Source of the DNA: Perkinsus chesapeaki | Lineage: Eukaryota; Perkinsozoa; Perkinsida; Perkinsidae | Direction: 5' to 3' | Assembly (NCBI GenBank): GCA_013115145.1 | Contig: JAAPAO010000252.1 | Coordinates: 1 to 46,588, forward strand | DNA length: 46,588 nt | Part shown: one piece after another, positions 32,875 to 42,934 of the stretch | Layout of the letters: each line of letters starts with the position of its first letter | How positions within the stretch are numbered: the first letter of the stretch is position 1 | Translations under genes and position numbers: made by a program | Notes under the pieces: model-generated | Seen by the model: only the letters and a program-made list of their open reading frames with translations | Told to the model about the DNA's origin: nothing | Database searches by the model: none

Positions 32875-33440
32875 TCATAGCAGGTAGCGCACAAAAGTTA
32901 TCCACGTCTCGTCCCCTGAAAACATATAACACAGTATGATGTTACATGGGGATTCCATACTGGACATCTGGTATCTTCGACATCGCTTACTTTTAATTTC
33001 TTCAAATCCTGTCTTTTTATAAAGGGCGATCGCTGGCTCGTTTGTAACTAGTACTATGAGATACATAGCAACAACCTTGGGCATATCCATTCTTATCTGA
33101 GTGAGATATGTTGTGTGGGTGTTATCAATTATGAACTCCCAGAAGTCCTGAACAGGTTGCATCAATGGGACTCACGTCCAGATTTTTTTTCTCTATAAGA
33201 TTAGTGGCGATCCCTTTTCCGCGCCACTTGGTCACCACGAAAATCTGACAAATATCAGCAACTAGCAGCAAAACTGTTGAGAAAGTTGAAGTTCCCCTGC
33301 TATGGCGTAATTTACGCTGCGTAAAATATCGATCGGCCTTCCCGGAGCCCTGATCACCAGCGGAACATCGGTGCTACATCGTACGGAAGTTTGGGCCCCT
33401 GTCACTGTCAGACTGACACTATAGCTCGCCGCAGCATACC
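32875..33440 (-). pseudogene. GNAT acetyltransferase, copy A, frameshifted
   Basis: GNAT N-acetyltransferases use acetyl-CoA. Motif A is present as VTKWRGKGIATNLIE and motif B as NEPAIALYKKTGFEEI, but in different frames. Compared with copy B, the minus strand has one extra base near 33134-33140 (about GGGAGTTCATAATTG against GACTTCGTAATCA), which puts a TGA after GLLGVHN and moves the C-terminal half to the frame read at 32875-33165. Upstream, a segment matching copy B (VTGAQTSVRCSTDVPL) lies near 33.4 kb. Unless an intron removes the shift, this copy cannot make a full enzyme. Confidence 0.65.
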
Positions 33441-33792
33441 ACGGCAGAAAGCAATGTACATATCAAAGGCACGTTATTTCATGCGCCAGATACTGAAAAT
33501 GCAGATGTTATACCCTCGATGATATCGTGGTAGAGATAGTAGTCTAAGGACTGATATCACAGTTTAGAACTCAAAGTGCTGCGAAAGTTTCATTGGTAAC
33601 GCGACGAGAAGGCAAAACCCTATTTTAGGGAGATGGAGGGCGGCGAAGTCAACATCAACTCACATAATCAATGTAGCCGATTAGGCCATCCCTTTTTGAG
33701 GGCGGACTGAAATGAAGAAGTGTGGTGAGCCTCACCAGGTGAGGAAGCAGGTGCGGTTATGTGGGCCACACATTGGGGGAAGTGCTTACACT

Positions 33793-34245
33793 TCAGCCAT
33801 GATGAGCTCCTTCAATTTCGGTCCTATTTCCTTGTCGGGTATATGCATCTCGATAACACCAACAACCGTCTGAAGACAAGTAAATTAATGGGACGCGGTC
33901 TCGTAATTGCATTATAGCCGCCTTATGGCATTTGCCATTAGTCATGGCCCATGACCGACAGCCCAGCGCACCAAGCTCTTCAAATACAATGATAAAACTC
34001 ACGTGTGGACTATCCGACTTGTCTATGGCCACGTAGCATATCTCATCGTGGTCAGCGCAATCATACACGGGTCCCGATTTCAGCTTGTCACCATCTTGAT
34101 AGTCCCTGTAGATGATGTCATTCTGTTGGAGCTGCTGCTGTATGGGATCGGAGAAACCGGTGAGATTGTATAAACGAACTGCATCTCCTTTGATGAGACC
34201 AACAGCAACAGCACTGAAGAATAGCATACTCAAAGTGGGGTTCAT
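33793..34245 (-). CDS. Small secreted protein, copy A (intact)
   Basis: A 150-residue frame starting with a clear signal peptide (MNPTLSMLFFSAVAVGLIKG). The mature part has seven or eight cysteines (DCADHDEICYVAIDKSD, GCRSW, KCHK, GCWC), consistent with a disulfide-bonded extracellular protein. It ends GNRTEIEGAHHG. No family is recognised. It sits head-to-tail behind the GNAT gene in both copies of the duplication. The C-terminal 60 residues are missing from copy B. Confidence 0.65.
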   Translation of the reverse strand: MNPTLSMLFFSAVAVGLIKGDAVRLYNLTGFSDPIQQQLQQNDIIYRDYQDGDKLKSGPVYDCADHDEICYVAIDKSDSPHVSFIIVFEELGALGCRSWAMTNGKCHKAAIMQLRDRVPLIYLSSDGCWCYRDAYTRQGNRTEIEGAHHG

Positions 34246-34250
34246 TTGAT

Positions 34251-35490
34251 TGAAAGCCTCTAAGGTGACTTCGCTGAAAGGAAACCCTGAGCATTCATCC
34301 GTGAGCTAGCTGAGGAGGGAGAGTCAAGTGCAGCGAGCATGTTCACTATTATTCAGTAATAATCACTATTCAGGGTCGTTACGACCCTAAAGTTCAGGGC
34401 CTGAACAAAGTACGGCACTCTTTGTTATTGTGAATCGGGCTCTGATGTGTTGTATGCAGAAATTCCGGTTTTTAAAACGCAAGCGTCCTCACAAGATGGG
34501 TCAATAGTAGATGTGTCAAACAGTGAACCACTAACAATTCCTTGTCACGACATCAACTTTCTCAACTAAATGATGAATACTACTAGCCGTACAGCGTGGC
34601 GCAGCAAACTGTCTCCACAGGTGAACGGATGCACATACAGCGTCTAGTTTCAGAAATAAGCCGGGAAGTCGAAAAGCGAGAAAAATGATTGTCAATATTC
34701 CATTCCCAGGGAATAAGGGAAGATTGCCGGGAAGAATGTGGGAAGGAAGGGAAATTTAGCCACGCTGCAGGACGCGAAGTTCTGCTCGAAAGGAGCGTAA
34801 GCTCACTTCGGAGCCCCCGGAGCGGGAGGTTCCGGCGGAACCGTTCAGCATTCACTAGGAAACCTGCTAGCCCCAGCTGTGCTCGTGCAAAGCGCGTGGC
34901 CTACGAAGTACCGTCGGCTACTAATAGTAGCCTACCATATGGAACAAACGTACTGACGAACCTTTGTCGGGAGTTTCAACTTGAAGCTTACAAAGCTCAG
35001 AGGGAGCCGCTCCGTTACGGAGCGCTATCCTGGAGCGCTCCCCGATTAGAAATCCTAATTTAGATCTCGGCGGCATTTATGTGGCTGAATCGGTCGGGCT
35101 GATGTGACCCGGGTTTCCCACTGGAAGATAGGGAACTAACACGTCAATCTTTCATCGATGTTTGTTCATGACAGCTCATGCTGTGTCAACTTGATATCGA
35201 TCAAGAGAGAGCGAATATTCAGACACCGCAGTGTTGGTGTTGCTGGCCGAAAGCTTCCTGCTCATCGTGCTAAATTAGCGTTGCTAATCGTTGGAATAGT
35301 ATATTGTGGATGAATAGATTGTCAATTTTCCTTCCTAGATTTACGGAAACGTGATAATCGTATTGTAGTTTCTCCACGTCGTTACGAGTTGGGACTTCCA
35401 ACCAAATCTGCTCGACTTTAACAATAGAAGTAGACGGCTCTCTATGTAATAACCACCCGGCAGTCAGGGCCACCACTCTTAAACTCACGA
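34251..35490. other. Spacer between duplicate copies, palindrome-rich
   Basis: About 1.2 kb with no supported gene. It contains two adjacent palindromes at 34372-34406 and a CGCTCCG-TTA-CGGAGCG hairpin at 35008-35024. A plus-strand 124-codon frame (34689-35063) overlaps a minus frame and has biased Arg/Ser content; neither is convincing. Confidence 0.4.
34372..34406. repeat. Two adjacent perfect palindromes
   Basis: AGGGTCGT-T-ACGACCCT (34372-34388) and GTTCAGG-G-CCTGAAC (34392-34406), three bases apart, each with a one-base centre. Confidence 0.75.
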
Positions 35491-36135
35491 GTCAATCATA
35501 ATCCGTCAGATTCATTAATAAGATAAAATTCAGACTGAGAGCATGAAGGATTGGAACGGAGTAGGGAGCTGACATGAGCACACTCAGAATCTCCACTCTG
35601 AGCCACTTGAACTCGTTATGGAGCTTACTATTTGAATATTTAGCTGTGGGGATTCTAAAATTACTATCAGACGGGTAACAATACGTGTTATAATTAGATC
35701 GTGGGGATTGGAAGAATCTCTCTCCTATATAGAGCAGCACCCAGATGACATAAATGGTCACTCAGGTTAACTCCTTAAGCTCCTGGTGTATCTCGTAAGT
35801 AACCCAGTTTAGTTGATTAGCCGCTTAGAAGTCAAGCCACTGCACTCAACGCATCGCCGTGGAAGTCTTTGGGAAAGCTTGATCAAAAAAGCCTTCATTA
35901 TTAGCCTTTTCGATAACCATTCATTCTACCTGTATCGTTACATACTCAAGTTGATAAGTTGCCTTAATATAAAATATGATAATCGAAACCCACTGTTCGC
36001 TACGCTTGTTGTGAAGTGTAGGATCAAGAAGGTTTCACAAACGCGATATAGTGTAACTCATGACCTTCATAGCAGGTAGCGCACAAAAGTTATCCACGTC
36101 TCGTCCCCTGAAAACATATAACAGAGCATGATGTC

Positions 36136-36676
36136 TCAATATTGGTATCCCCGACATCGCTTACTTTCAATTTCTTCGAATCCTGTCTTTTTGTAAAGAG
36201 CGATCGCTGGCTTGTTTCTAACTCGTACTTCGAGAGAGATAGCAACAACCCTGGGCATCTCTTTTATCTGAGTAAAATAGGATGTGTAGGTGTTATTGAT
36301 TACGAAGTCTAGAAGTCCTGAATACGTTGCACTAATGGGACTTACGTGTGAAAATTTTTTCTCAATAAGATTGGTGGCGATCCCTTTCCTCTCCCACTCA
36401 GGTAGTACCTTGACCTGACAAATATCAGCAATTGACAGTGACACTTTCAAGAGAAAAAAGTTCAACTCTTAGAATAAATCCCTTGGAATAACGGAAAATC
36501 GCGATCAGCGTTTCCTGACCCCTGGTGGCCAGCGGAACATCGGTGCTACATCGTACGGAAGTTCTGGCACCTGTTACTTTTAGACTGACGCTATAGCTCG
36601 CCGCAGCATGCCATGGCAAACCGCAATGGAATGTACATATCGAAGCCACATTATCTTTCGCGGGAAATCTGAACAT
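36136..36676 (-). CDS. GNAT N-acetyltransferase, copy B (intact)
   Basis: The 36136-36465 frame holds the whole conserved half of a GNAT fold: VKVLPEWERKGIATNLIEKK (motif A, acetyl-CoA pyrophosphate loop) and NKPAIALYKKTGFEEIESKR (motif B), ending RCRGYQY. An upstream frame (36425-36676) supplies an N-terminal part (SVSLKVTGARTSVRC, then a run to FSLES) and overlaps the first frame, so a tiny intron near 36420-36445 probably joins them. The substrate is unknown. The same region in copy A is frameshifted. Confidence 0.65.
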
Positions 36677-37100
36677 ACTGGCGTTATAACCTCAATGGGG
36701 TGGTGGTGAAAATCGTCAGTGGCTTTAGATCTAACATCACAGTTGAAGTGCTGCGTCAGTTTTTAGGGAGGCAGATGGAAAGCAGCGAATTCAACTCACA
36801 AAATTTATGTAGCCGATTATGCCGTCCTTTCTTGAAGGTGGACTGAAATAAAGAAGTGTGGTGAGCCCCACCAGGTGAGGAAGCAGGTGCGGTTATGTGG
36901 GCCGCACCTTGGGGGAAGTGCTTACACTTTAGCCATGATGAGCTCCTTCAATCTCGATGTTAGGTAGGGGTCGGGTATATGCATCTCGATAACACCGAGA
37001 ACCGTCTGAAGGTATGTGAATTAATGAGATGCGGTCGCGTGATTGCATTATAGCCGCCTTAGCCATGGCCCATGACCGAGAGTCCAGTGCATTAAACTCT

Positions 37101-37364
37101 TCACAGAATGATAAAACTCACTTGGGGACTGTCCGACTTGTCTACGGCCACGTAGCATATCGCATCGCGTTGAGCGCAACCAAGCACAGGTCCAAAATTC
37201 ATCTTGTCACCATCTTGATAATCCCTGTAGATGATATCATCCTGTTGGAGCTGCTGCTGTTTGGTATCGGAGAAACCGGTGAGATTGCATAAGCGAACTA
37301 TATCTCCTTCGATGAGGCCAACAGCGATAGCACCGATGAATAACATACTCAAGGTGGGGTTCAT
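37101..37364 (-). pseudogene. Small secreted protein, copy B, truncated
   Basis: Same start and signal peptide as copy A (MNPTLSMLFIGAIAVGLIEG), with clear homology to PQVSFII at residue 86, then a stop. Downstream (about 36950-37100) the matching DNA has lost a block: the copy A words GRSWAM and KCHKAAIM are disrupted, and the sequence between CATGGCCCATGACCGA and the tail is rearranged. It might still make an 87-residue secreted peptide, but against copy A it is truncated. Confidence 0.6.
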
Positions 37365-37370
37365 TTGATT

Positions 37371-39453
37371 GAGAGCTGGGCTAGCTGAGTAGGGGCAGTC
37401 AATTGCGGACTCTCATGCGGTGTCATTTCTATTATGACACCACCTTGTCGTGTTATGGTTCCCAGGACACAAAACTTCTAGCAGCTGCTTCACGCACAAA
37501 TAGACAAGCATGACAAACGGTCACCGTCGGTGACTCACCTTTAGTTCTCTATGCACGCCCTGCTATTCACCCGTGCCGTACTCCCATTTTTTGCACCACA
37601 CATATTAGTCTGAGCCATATCCATCGTTTGCTCGTTTCCTGAAGTGAATTCCACACAGCGGTCCACACACAGAGTCAATAATGAAGTGTTTCGGAGTAAA
37701 CAGTAGTGTAGTGTTTCTCGGTCACACACGCATGCGCATCGGCGAGATGTCACGCTTACTTGTAAGAACCTCATGGTGAGAGTTAGTGTCGGTAATGCAT
37801 CCAAGCTTTGATTGTCATCTTTCTTGACCCACCCTACTCTCACCCCTACTTAGAGGAATTAGGGAATGTCCAGCTCGTGACATGATTGAGAATATCTTTT
37901 TGATATTACCTGTATCATTCTGTCTGATGAGCTGTTCGCTTTCCGTGATGCGATCTCACCTTCCCATTGTCTTGAGTAGCTAGTTCGCGGACGAACAGCC
38001 AGGATTTTAGAGAGGTGCCGACAGCCTCCTCGAGAGAGAGTAACGGGTACGGCATTCTGTCCCAACCTGACCACTGTTAACTGACCATTAGGAGCGTACT
38101 ACAGTGCAACAGTGGCTGACAGACCTAGTCAATCCTGTAAAGAGTAGCTTCACGCGTAGGCATGCAGGCCCAAAACCAGCAGCTGGAACTAATATCATGT
38201 TTCGGTGCTACCCAAGTCTGGTCGAGATGGCATAGTCAAACCCGTTTCGCGCACAAGTTATTTTGGCGTACAGTATCACAATAATGAATAACAGAAGGCT
38301 CGTTTCCATCTGAAGCTACAAGTGGCTTGTAGGTAAGCGAGTCGGTACCGTAGGAGCTTAGCAAACTTAACAACTGAGCCATGGGCCGAGTGCATCAGGT
38401 GGACGCTAGGAATTTGAGCACACGAGTTGTGACAGTTGTGGGCACAATTGTGAGAAAACAAATGGACGCGGATAAAGTCAGAAATAGGGACAGAATAGCA
38501 TCAGCACAGCAAATATGTTGTGCTACACAGCGTTCGCCCAAGGGCCGTTACCGCACAGTGTTAGGGTGGAGACATGCCGGTAGCGGCATGTCTAATACCT
38601 CAACGATATATATTGTCCGGCACATTATTATATCTGTGCCGACAGTGATTGCCAATGACAATTCGCCATATGGTATTGAGGCTGGCAAAGAATCGGTCAG
38701 CATCAGACATAACTTTGATGTATTGTCGGTTATCTCTCAAGTTGAGGGTCGCAACTCCGTGAGCTTATCTGAGCGGGCGCCAATCTGAAATAACACTCGG
38801 TCTTTTGGCTCCACTCGCGACAGGGCGTAATTGATTAGTATTAGTGACTAACAGTTAGCCAGAGTGCCAAGAATAGGATAATCTCACGAGTGTTGAGTTG
38901 ATCAGAACACTTGGAGTAATTGGATTGGTGTTATGAAGTCAAGTGGCACCGGTGCGTTCTGACTCCAAGTTGAAACTGAGCTTAGATGTGATGAGCAAGG
39001 TTCATACATTGGAGAGCTCATTGGACTTAGTTTACAACTCCGAGACTCGTACCGGCTTCAAGGTTCTGAGGCGGCCAACCGAGCCACGACTCCTAGAGGC
39101 AGCTTTTCAAGTCCCCTCGAGCACAGGACTGTCATGATCAAGTCTTTCTAAACGTTCAATCGCGTGTGCCAAGCCACCGCTAAAAGTGGTCGTGTGCTTG
39201 GTAACCATGTTCAAGCTGGATTTCAGCTACAGGGTGAGAACTTCTAGTACAAAGTGATTGGGACGAAATCCGAGAATCCATTACCAGCCGGCGCGTGAAG
39301 AGCATTGTTGGGTATCGGAACAAGACTCTGAGAACTCAACACTAATGCCACTGAAAAAGGCAGAGTAGATTTTCTAGTGGGACAGTTATTCTGGTGAGAG
39401 TTAGGCAATAAGGGTAGGTGATGGATTCACCCGCAGCTGGAAGTTGTCAAGAT
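37371..39453. other. Two kilobases with no confident gene
   Basis: Two plus-strand frames are the best candidates: 38381-38788 (135 codons) and 38943-39137 (64 codons, KLKLSLDVMSKVHTLESSLD, helical-looking). Neither has a recognised motif. A perfect hairpin lies at 38570-38593. Confidence 0.4.
38570..38593. repeat. Perfect 10-bp hairpin
   Basis: AGACATGCCG and CGGCATGTCT with a GTAG tetraloop, inside the plus-strand frame at 38381-38788. Confidence 0.8.
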
Positions 39454-39816
39454 TCAGCAAGCGCATGGAATATCTGTACCATGACAAACGTTTGGGAGCT
39501 TATAAGTCATACAGAAGCTACCAGGCTGCTTGGAGGCACAAAAGGCATCGCACGCTCTACCAGTTGTAACAGCTCCTTCGGTCGTCGTAGTGGACGGCAA
39601 AATGGTGGGGGCACCAGTAGGTTGCATGCTTGTCGAGACTTCAGTACAACTGCATGCCGCTGTTGTGCCAAAACAGACCGGAGGATCTTGCCAGTATTTA
39701 CAGTACGACGCCGGATTGATGCTTTCACAGTAGGCATCGCAAGTTAGATCGTTAGTGGCGAAGACGGTTGACGAGAGGAAGAGAGAAAATATCACGATGA
39801 AGTTGGCATGGACCAT
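39454..39816 (-). CDS. Secreted protein with two six-cysteine modules
   Basis: The frame is open further upstream, but the Met at 39816 begins a clean signal peptide (MVHANFIVIFSLFLSSTVFA), so I take it as the start; about 120 residues. The mature protein is two modules with identical spacing, C-x3-C-x8-C-x8-C-x6-C-x-C: CDAYCESINPASYC ... CFGTTAACSC and CDAFCASKQPGSFC ... CHGTDIPCAC. A Thr/Ser/Pro linker (TGAPTILPSTTTT) joins them and is a likely O-glycosylation site. The protein ends exactly at the last Cys. No known family is recognised. An internal duplication and disulfide-bonded fold are inferred. Confidence 0.75.
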   Translation of the reverse strand: MVHANFIVIFSLFLSSTVFATNDLTCDAYCESINPASYCKYWQDPPVCFGTTAACSCTEVSTSMQPTGAPTILPSTTTTEGAVTTGRACDAFCASKQPGSFCMTYKLPNVCHGTDIPCAC

Positions 39817-40457
39817 TATTAAGAACAATAAATCAAACAATCTATCACAGATTGATATCGTGAAGTCATCAATGTACATAAAGCATCTTAGTTGTGATAG
39901 TTTATTTTTATAGCCTGCTTGTGCAGTCTGTGCAGTCGCCATGTAACACACTATTTGTCTTCCTGTCTTAGTAGAGTGCTCCAGGTGTCTGTCGGCAAAC
40001 AGTATGCTCCTGGAGTACTGTCTCTTAGAAAGTGAACGAGCGATGTTACCAGCAGCGACTGGCTACCGTTGTTCATAATCGTGTGGGATTAAACGGGTCA
40101 ACTTTTCCTCAAATTCGGTCATCGTCTCTACGGGTGACCCCTGGGCCCAGAGACGTTTTCTGAGGCATCTGTCCGAGTTAGTGTGAATCTCGTAGGGCAT
40201 ACCGTCCCCATCCTCTTATTTCCCGACATGTTTCTTAGTTTCTTATTGCCATGTTTATCTTAGCTCTCTTGAGAGCTTTCGGAGGAGCCCGCGCAAATGT
40301 GCGACTGCATGATCTTTGACAGGTAGCAATGTTCACTAGCTTTGACAACTCAATACTTATTCAATGAAGAAACGTAAGACAGTTATGGTTCAACTTGACG
40401 TAAAGGTAACAGCACAATAACAGTGACCATGATGATAGCGGTGAATCAATCAGTATC
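39817..40457. other. Intergenic region, no supported gene
   Basis: About 640 bases between two minus-strand genes. No motif is seen. Confidence 0.4.
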
Positions 40458-42762
40458 TTAGCCCAAGTCAGGGGTCACAATAACGCGTCCGGCAACTTGT
40501 CCCAGGAAAGCCGCCTCCAGATCGCTAGCACACACGCACATAACCTGATTACAGAAATGATCTCCATTGCCAGATCGATTCTCCCCCTGAATCGCCCCTT
40601 CACAGTACACATAGTAAAACAGAGAAGGAACCCCAATAGCAAATTATCATTCAATAACGACATAATGCAACTGCTGAACGCAGAAGTGATAGCAATCGTA
40701 ATGCAACTAAATTCCTATGACAATCTGAGGGACACAAACGATTATCTATCTCACCTGCTGATCGAAATATGTTTCACTTCCTTGGTCCAACTTAAACCTG
40801 GCATTCCCAATCTTCATCATCACTTTGCCAGACCTACACTCACCCATGAGCTCCCCTCCTCCTCCAGTTGGCTTACTTGTAAATCTCCAAAGTGCCAATG
40901 CGTCCATCAGGTATATCAGTCAGCGGCGTCACAGCGTTCGCCGCACTATCGTCGACCACCTTAGGCGCCTAACGAGCCATCCACAGCCAGTTCAAAAGCT
41001 CTCGTACATGTTTCTTATTGTCACATGGTTCCTCCTCAACGAGCTTGGGCAGCAGCTGCGGAAGTTGTACCAAAAGGAAGCTATCTTCTCTAAACTCACA
41101 GTCCTCATCGACGACTGCTGTCTTGCCCGCTTGGAGATGCTAAACACTAACCGTTCCGACAATCCCGGCTCATCCGTGCTACGCCCGTTTCAGGATTCTC
41201 GTTGGTCAACATGAACATCTTCGCTGCGTTACGATTTTTCTCATCGATGTTGAGCAGAGTCGGTCGCTTAGGCTTGCCCTTGTTCTCCTGATTCTCCTCC
41301 TCGTCCGTGGACTTCAAGTCGGTCATCTCCCTAATAGCAATCTTCTGCTCCTAGTAGCTTGGCCATCTCCTTACTTGGTCTGGAAATACGGTATGCCTAT
41401 CGGTCGATAGGTGAGATCATTTTCATCACCGAATGCGATGTCCGACACACCTTTACTTTTGCCTGAGACAGGGAGGCAGATAGACAATCTAGCCTTAAAA
41501 TGCGTTACCAATGCTGAGATATAATAGAAATCCCACTCGATGATGTTAAAGACAAAAATGAGGGCCGTAAAGTGCATTCCCTCTTAGGCTCAACATATGA
41601 TGTTGCTCTATGATTCTCTGGTAAGCATTATTGTGCCAGAGGCGAAACTAATACTCGAATGCCGACAGCTGAAGAACCCGTGTTGGACTGTGAACGTGTA
41701 GTCTCATGCATATCTTGGCGGAAAAATCCAATAAAAATTATCAATTTCACATTATCGATTTTTATTAGGAATATTATAAGGATATAATTGGGCTCATTTT
41801 TGAAAGGCTCACGAATACTCCAACGCGGATTACGGCATCACCAGTTGCCTGTAGGCCGCGAGATTCATTCGCAAGTACGCAATTCCCACATCAAAGCGAG
41901 TGTGGCGTGGTACAGTCTACCTTCTATATTACCTCTGTGACCCTCCTGCTTTTTAGGTTTAACGAACCACTGTGATCCGATGATTTGCTGAGCTGAAGTA
42001 AAGATACGCCCCAGTTCGCAGCCGGGAGATTTCTTTGCTACATCGGCCGACTGCTGAGTTCTGACTTTGTTTCATCTTGGCCATCTGATCGAAGCTCATT
42101 CCCATCGCCTGAGCCTGGCGCCGCTGAAGCTGTTGTCTGAATAGAACAGATGGAGTAAGGAAAAGAGCTATCATGAATCTTCTAAGGATATCTTGAAAGA
42201 TACAAAATAGGTCGGGTTACATTCCAGCACCACACACACCGATCGACCACATCCCAAACTTGACGCGGATCTCGTAAACCCAGTGTGAAGTGCTACTTCT
42301 TATCCGCCATCAATAGCAGTTGCTTAGCGCTGGCTCCTCGCCCAGCTCCTGTTCCCTCCTCATCCTCTGCCTTCGCCGCAGCGGCCACTAGCTGCTCGTA
42401 TTCAGCCTTGTCTGTCTGTCGCGGCTTAGATGGAGCGAACTGAAAGGGCGTGTGATACACTACTCGTTTGACCAAGTTTCACAATACCAAGCTCTTAGAG
42501 TGAAAACTCACAGAATTTATTAACGTGAGAGGTCGGTTGAAAGTTTAACCTCTTTTTATGGCTCCACAGTTTAATGCACTTCATCCCCGTAACAGACAAT
42601 TTTCAAATGTTCGACTGCTCCCTTACTAGATACCCTTTTCCTCAAGAACTGCGGCTGGCTCTCCGTCTGTGGTTCTGACTTTATCGATGAAAGTCTTGTA
42701 TAGGGCCGAAGGGGCACGGCATGGCGTCGCGAGGGAGGAGTTGGAGGCCGATTGCCACTCAT
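40458..42762 (-). CDS. RPC4: RNA polymerase III subunit RPC4-like, multi-exon
   Basis: RPC4 is a Pol III-specific subunit that with RPC5 acts in initiation and termination. The C-terminal half is recognisable on the minus strand: FREDSFLLVQLPQLLPKLVE (like LFLQLPDTLP of RPC4), then PLTDIPDGRIGTLEIYKS joined across a 43-nt intron (40834-40876) to GKVMMKIGNARFKLDQGSE. A 210-nt intron (40545-40754) precedes VMCVCASDLEAAFLGQVAGR and VIVTPDLG with stop at 40458-40460, matching the family end (LGHVxxKLVxxPDF). The N-terminal half is less certain: MSGNRPPTPPSRRHAVPLRP (start at 42762), VVYHTPFQFAPSKPRQ (42.46 kb), QRRQAQAMGMSFDQMAKMKQ (42.1 kb) and KPKRPTLLNIDEKNR (41.25 kb). Such N-terminal divergence is usual for RPC4. 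Confidence 0.7.
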
Positions 42763-42934
42763 CAACTCAACGAAATAGATCAAACCCAAGCCTGAGAAAT
42801 TCCCCTCCATGACATTCCCTCATAATACTACACACAACAACAAGCAAGAAGTAAGGCAGAGACAATGTTATCTGCAGTAAATCTCCGCCCAACAGTTTTT
42901 GACGTGAATCGCTTGCCACCACCAGTGTAGGAAC

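Larger units (their letters stand above)
32478..34250. repeat. Duplicated segment, copy A (about 1.77 kb)
   Basis: Direct duplicate of 35663-37370. Long stretches are almost identical (for example 32580-32940 against 35770-36135) and the rest matches with small indels. Each copy carries, on minus, a GNAT gene and a small secreted-protein gene. Each also holds a short frame beginning MTIYVIWVLLYIGE (32570 in A, 35761 in B). The copies are separated by about 1.4 kb of unrelated sequence. Confidence 0.9.
35663..37370. repeat. Duplicated segment, copy B (about 1.71 kb)
   Basis: Direct duplicate of 32478-34250. It begins within ATCAGACGGGTAACAATACG, shared word for word with copy A, and ends just upstream of the start of the secreted-protein frame, where both copies read GGTGGGGTTCATTTGATTGA or close to it. 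Confidence 0.9.

Noticed and set aside
39530-39747. Plus-strand frames over the Cys-rich secreted protein
   Set aside because: Shadows of the minus-strand gene; no signal or motif of their own.
40497-40964. 155-codon plus-strand open frame
   Set aside because: It lies antisense to the RPC4 C-terminal exons and their long intron, which carry a recognisable protein.
41730-41766. AATAAAAAT / ATTTTTATT inverted repeat
   Set aside because: A 9-bp AT-only repeat in AT-rich sequence is expected by chance.
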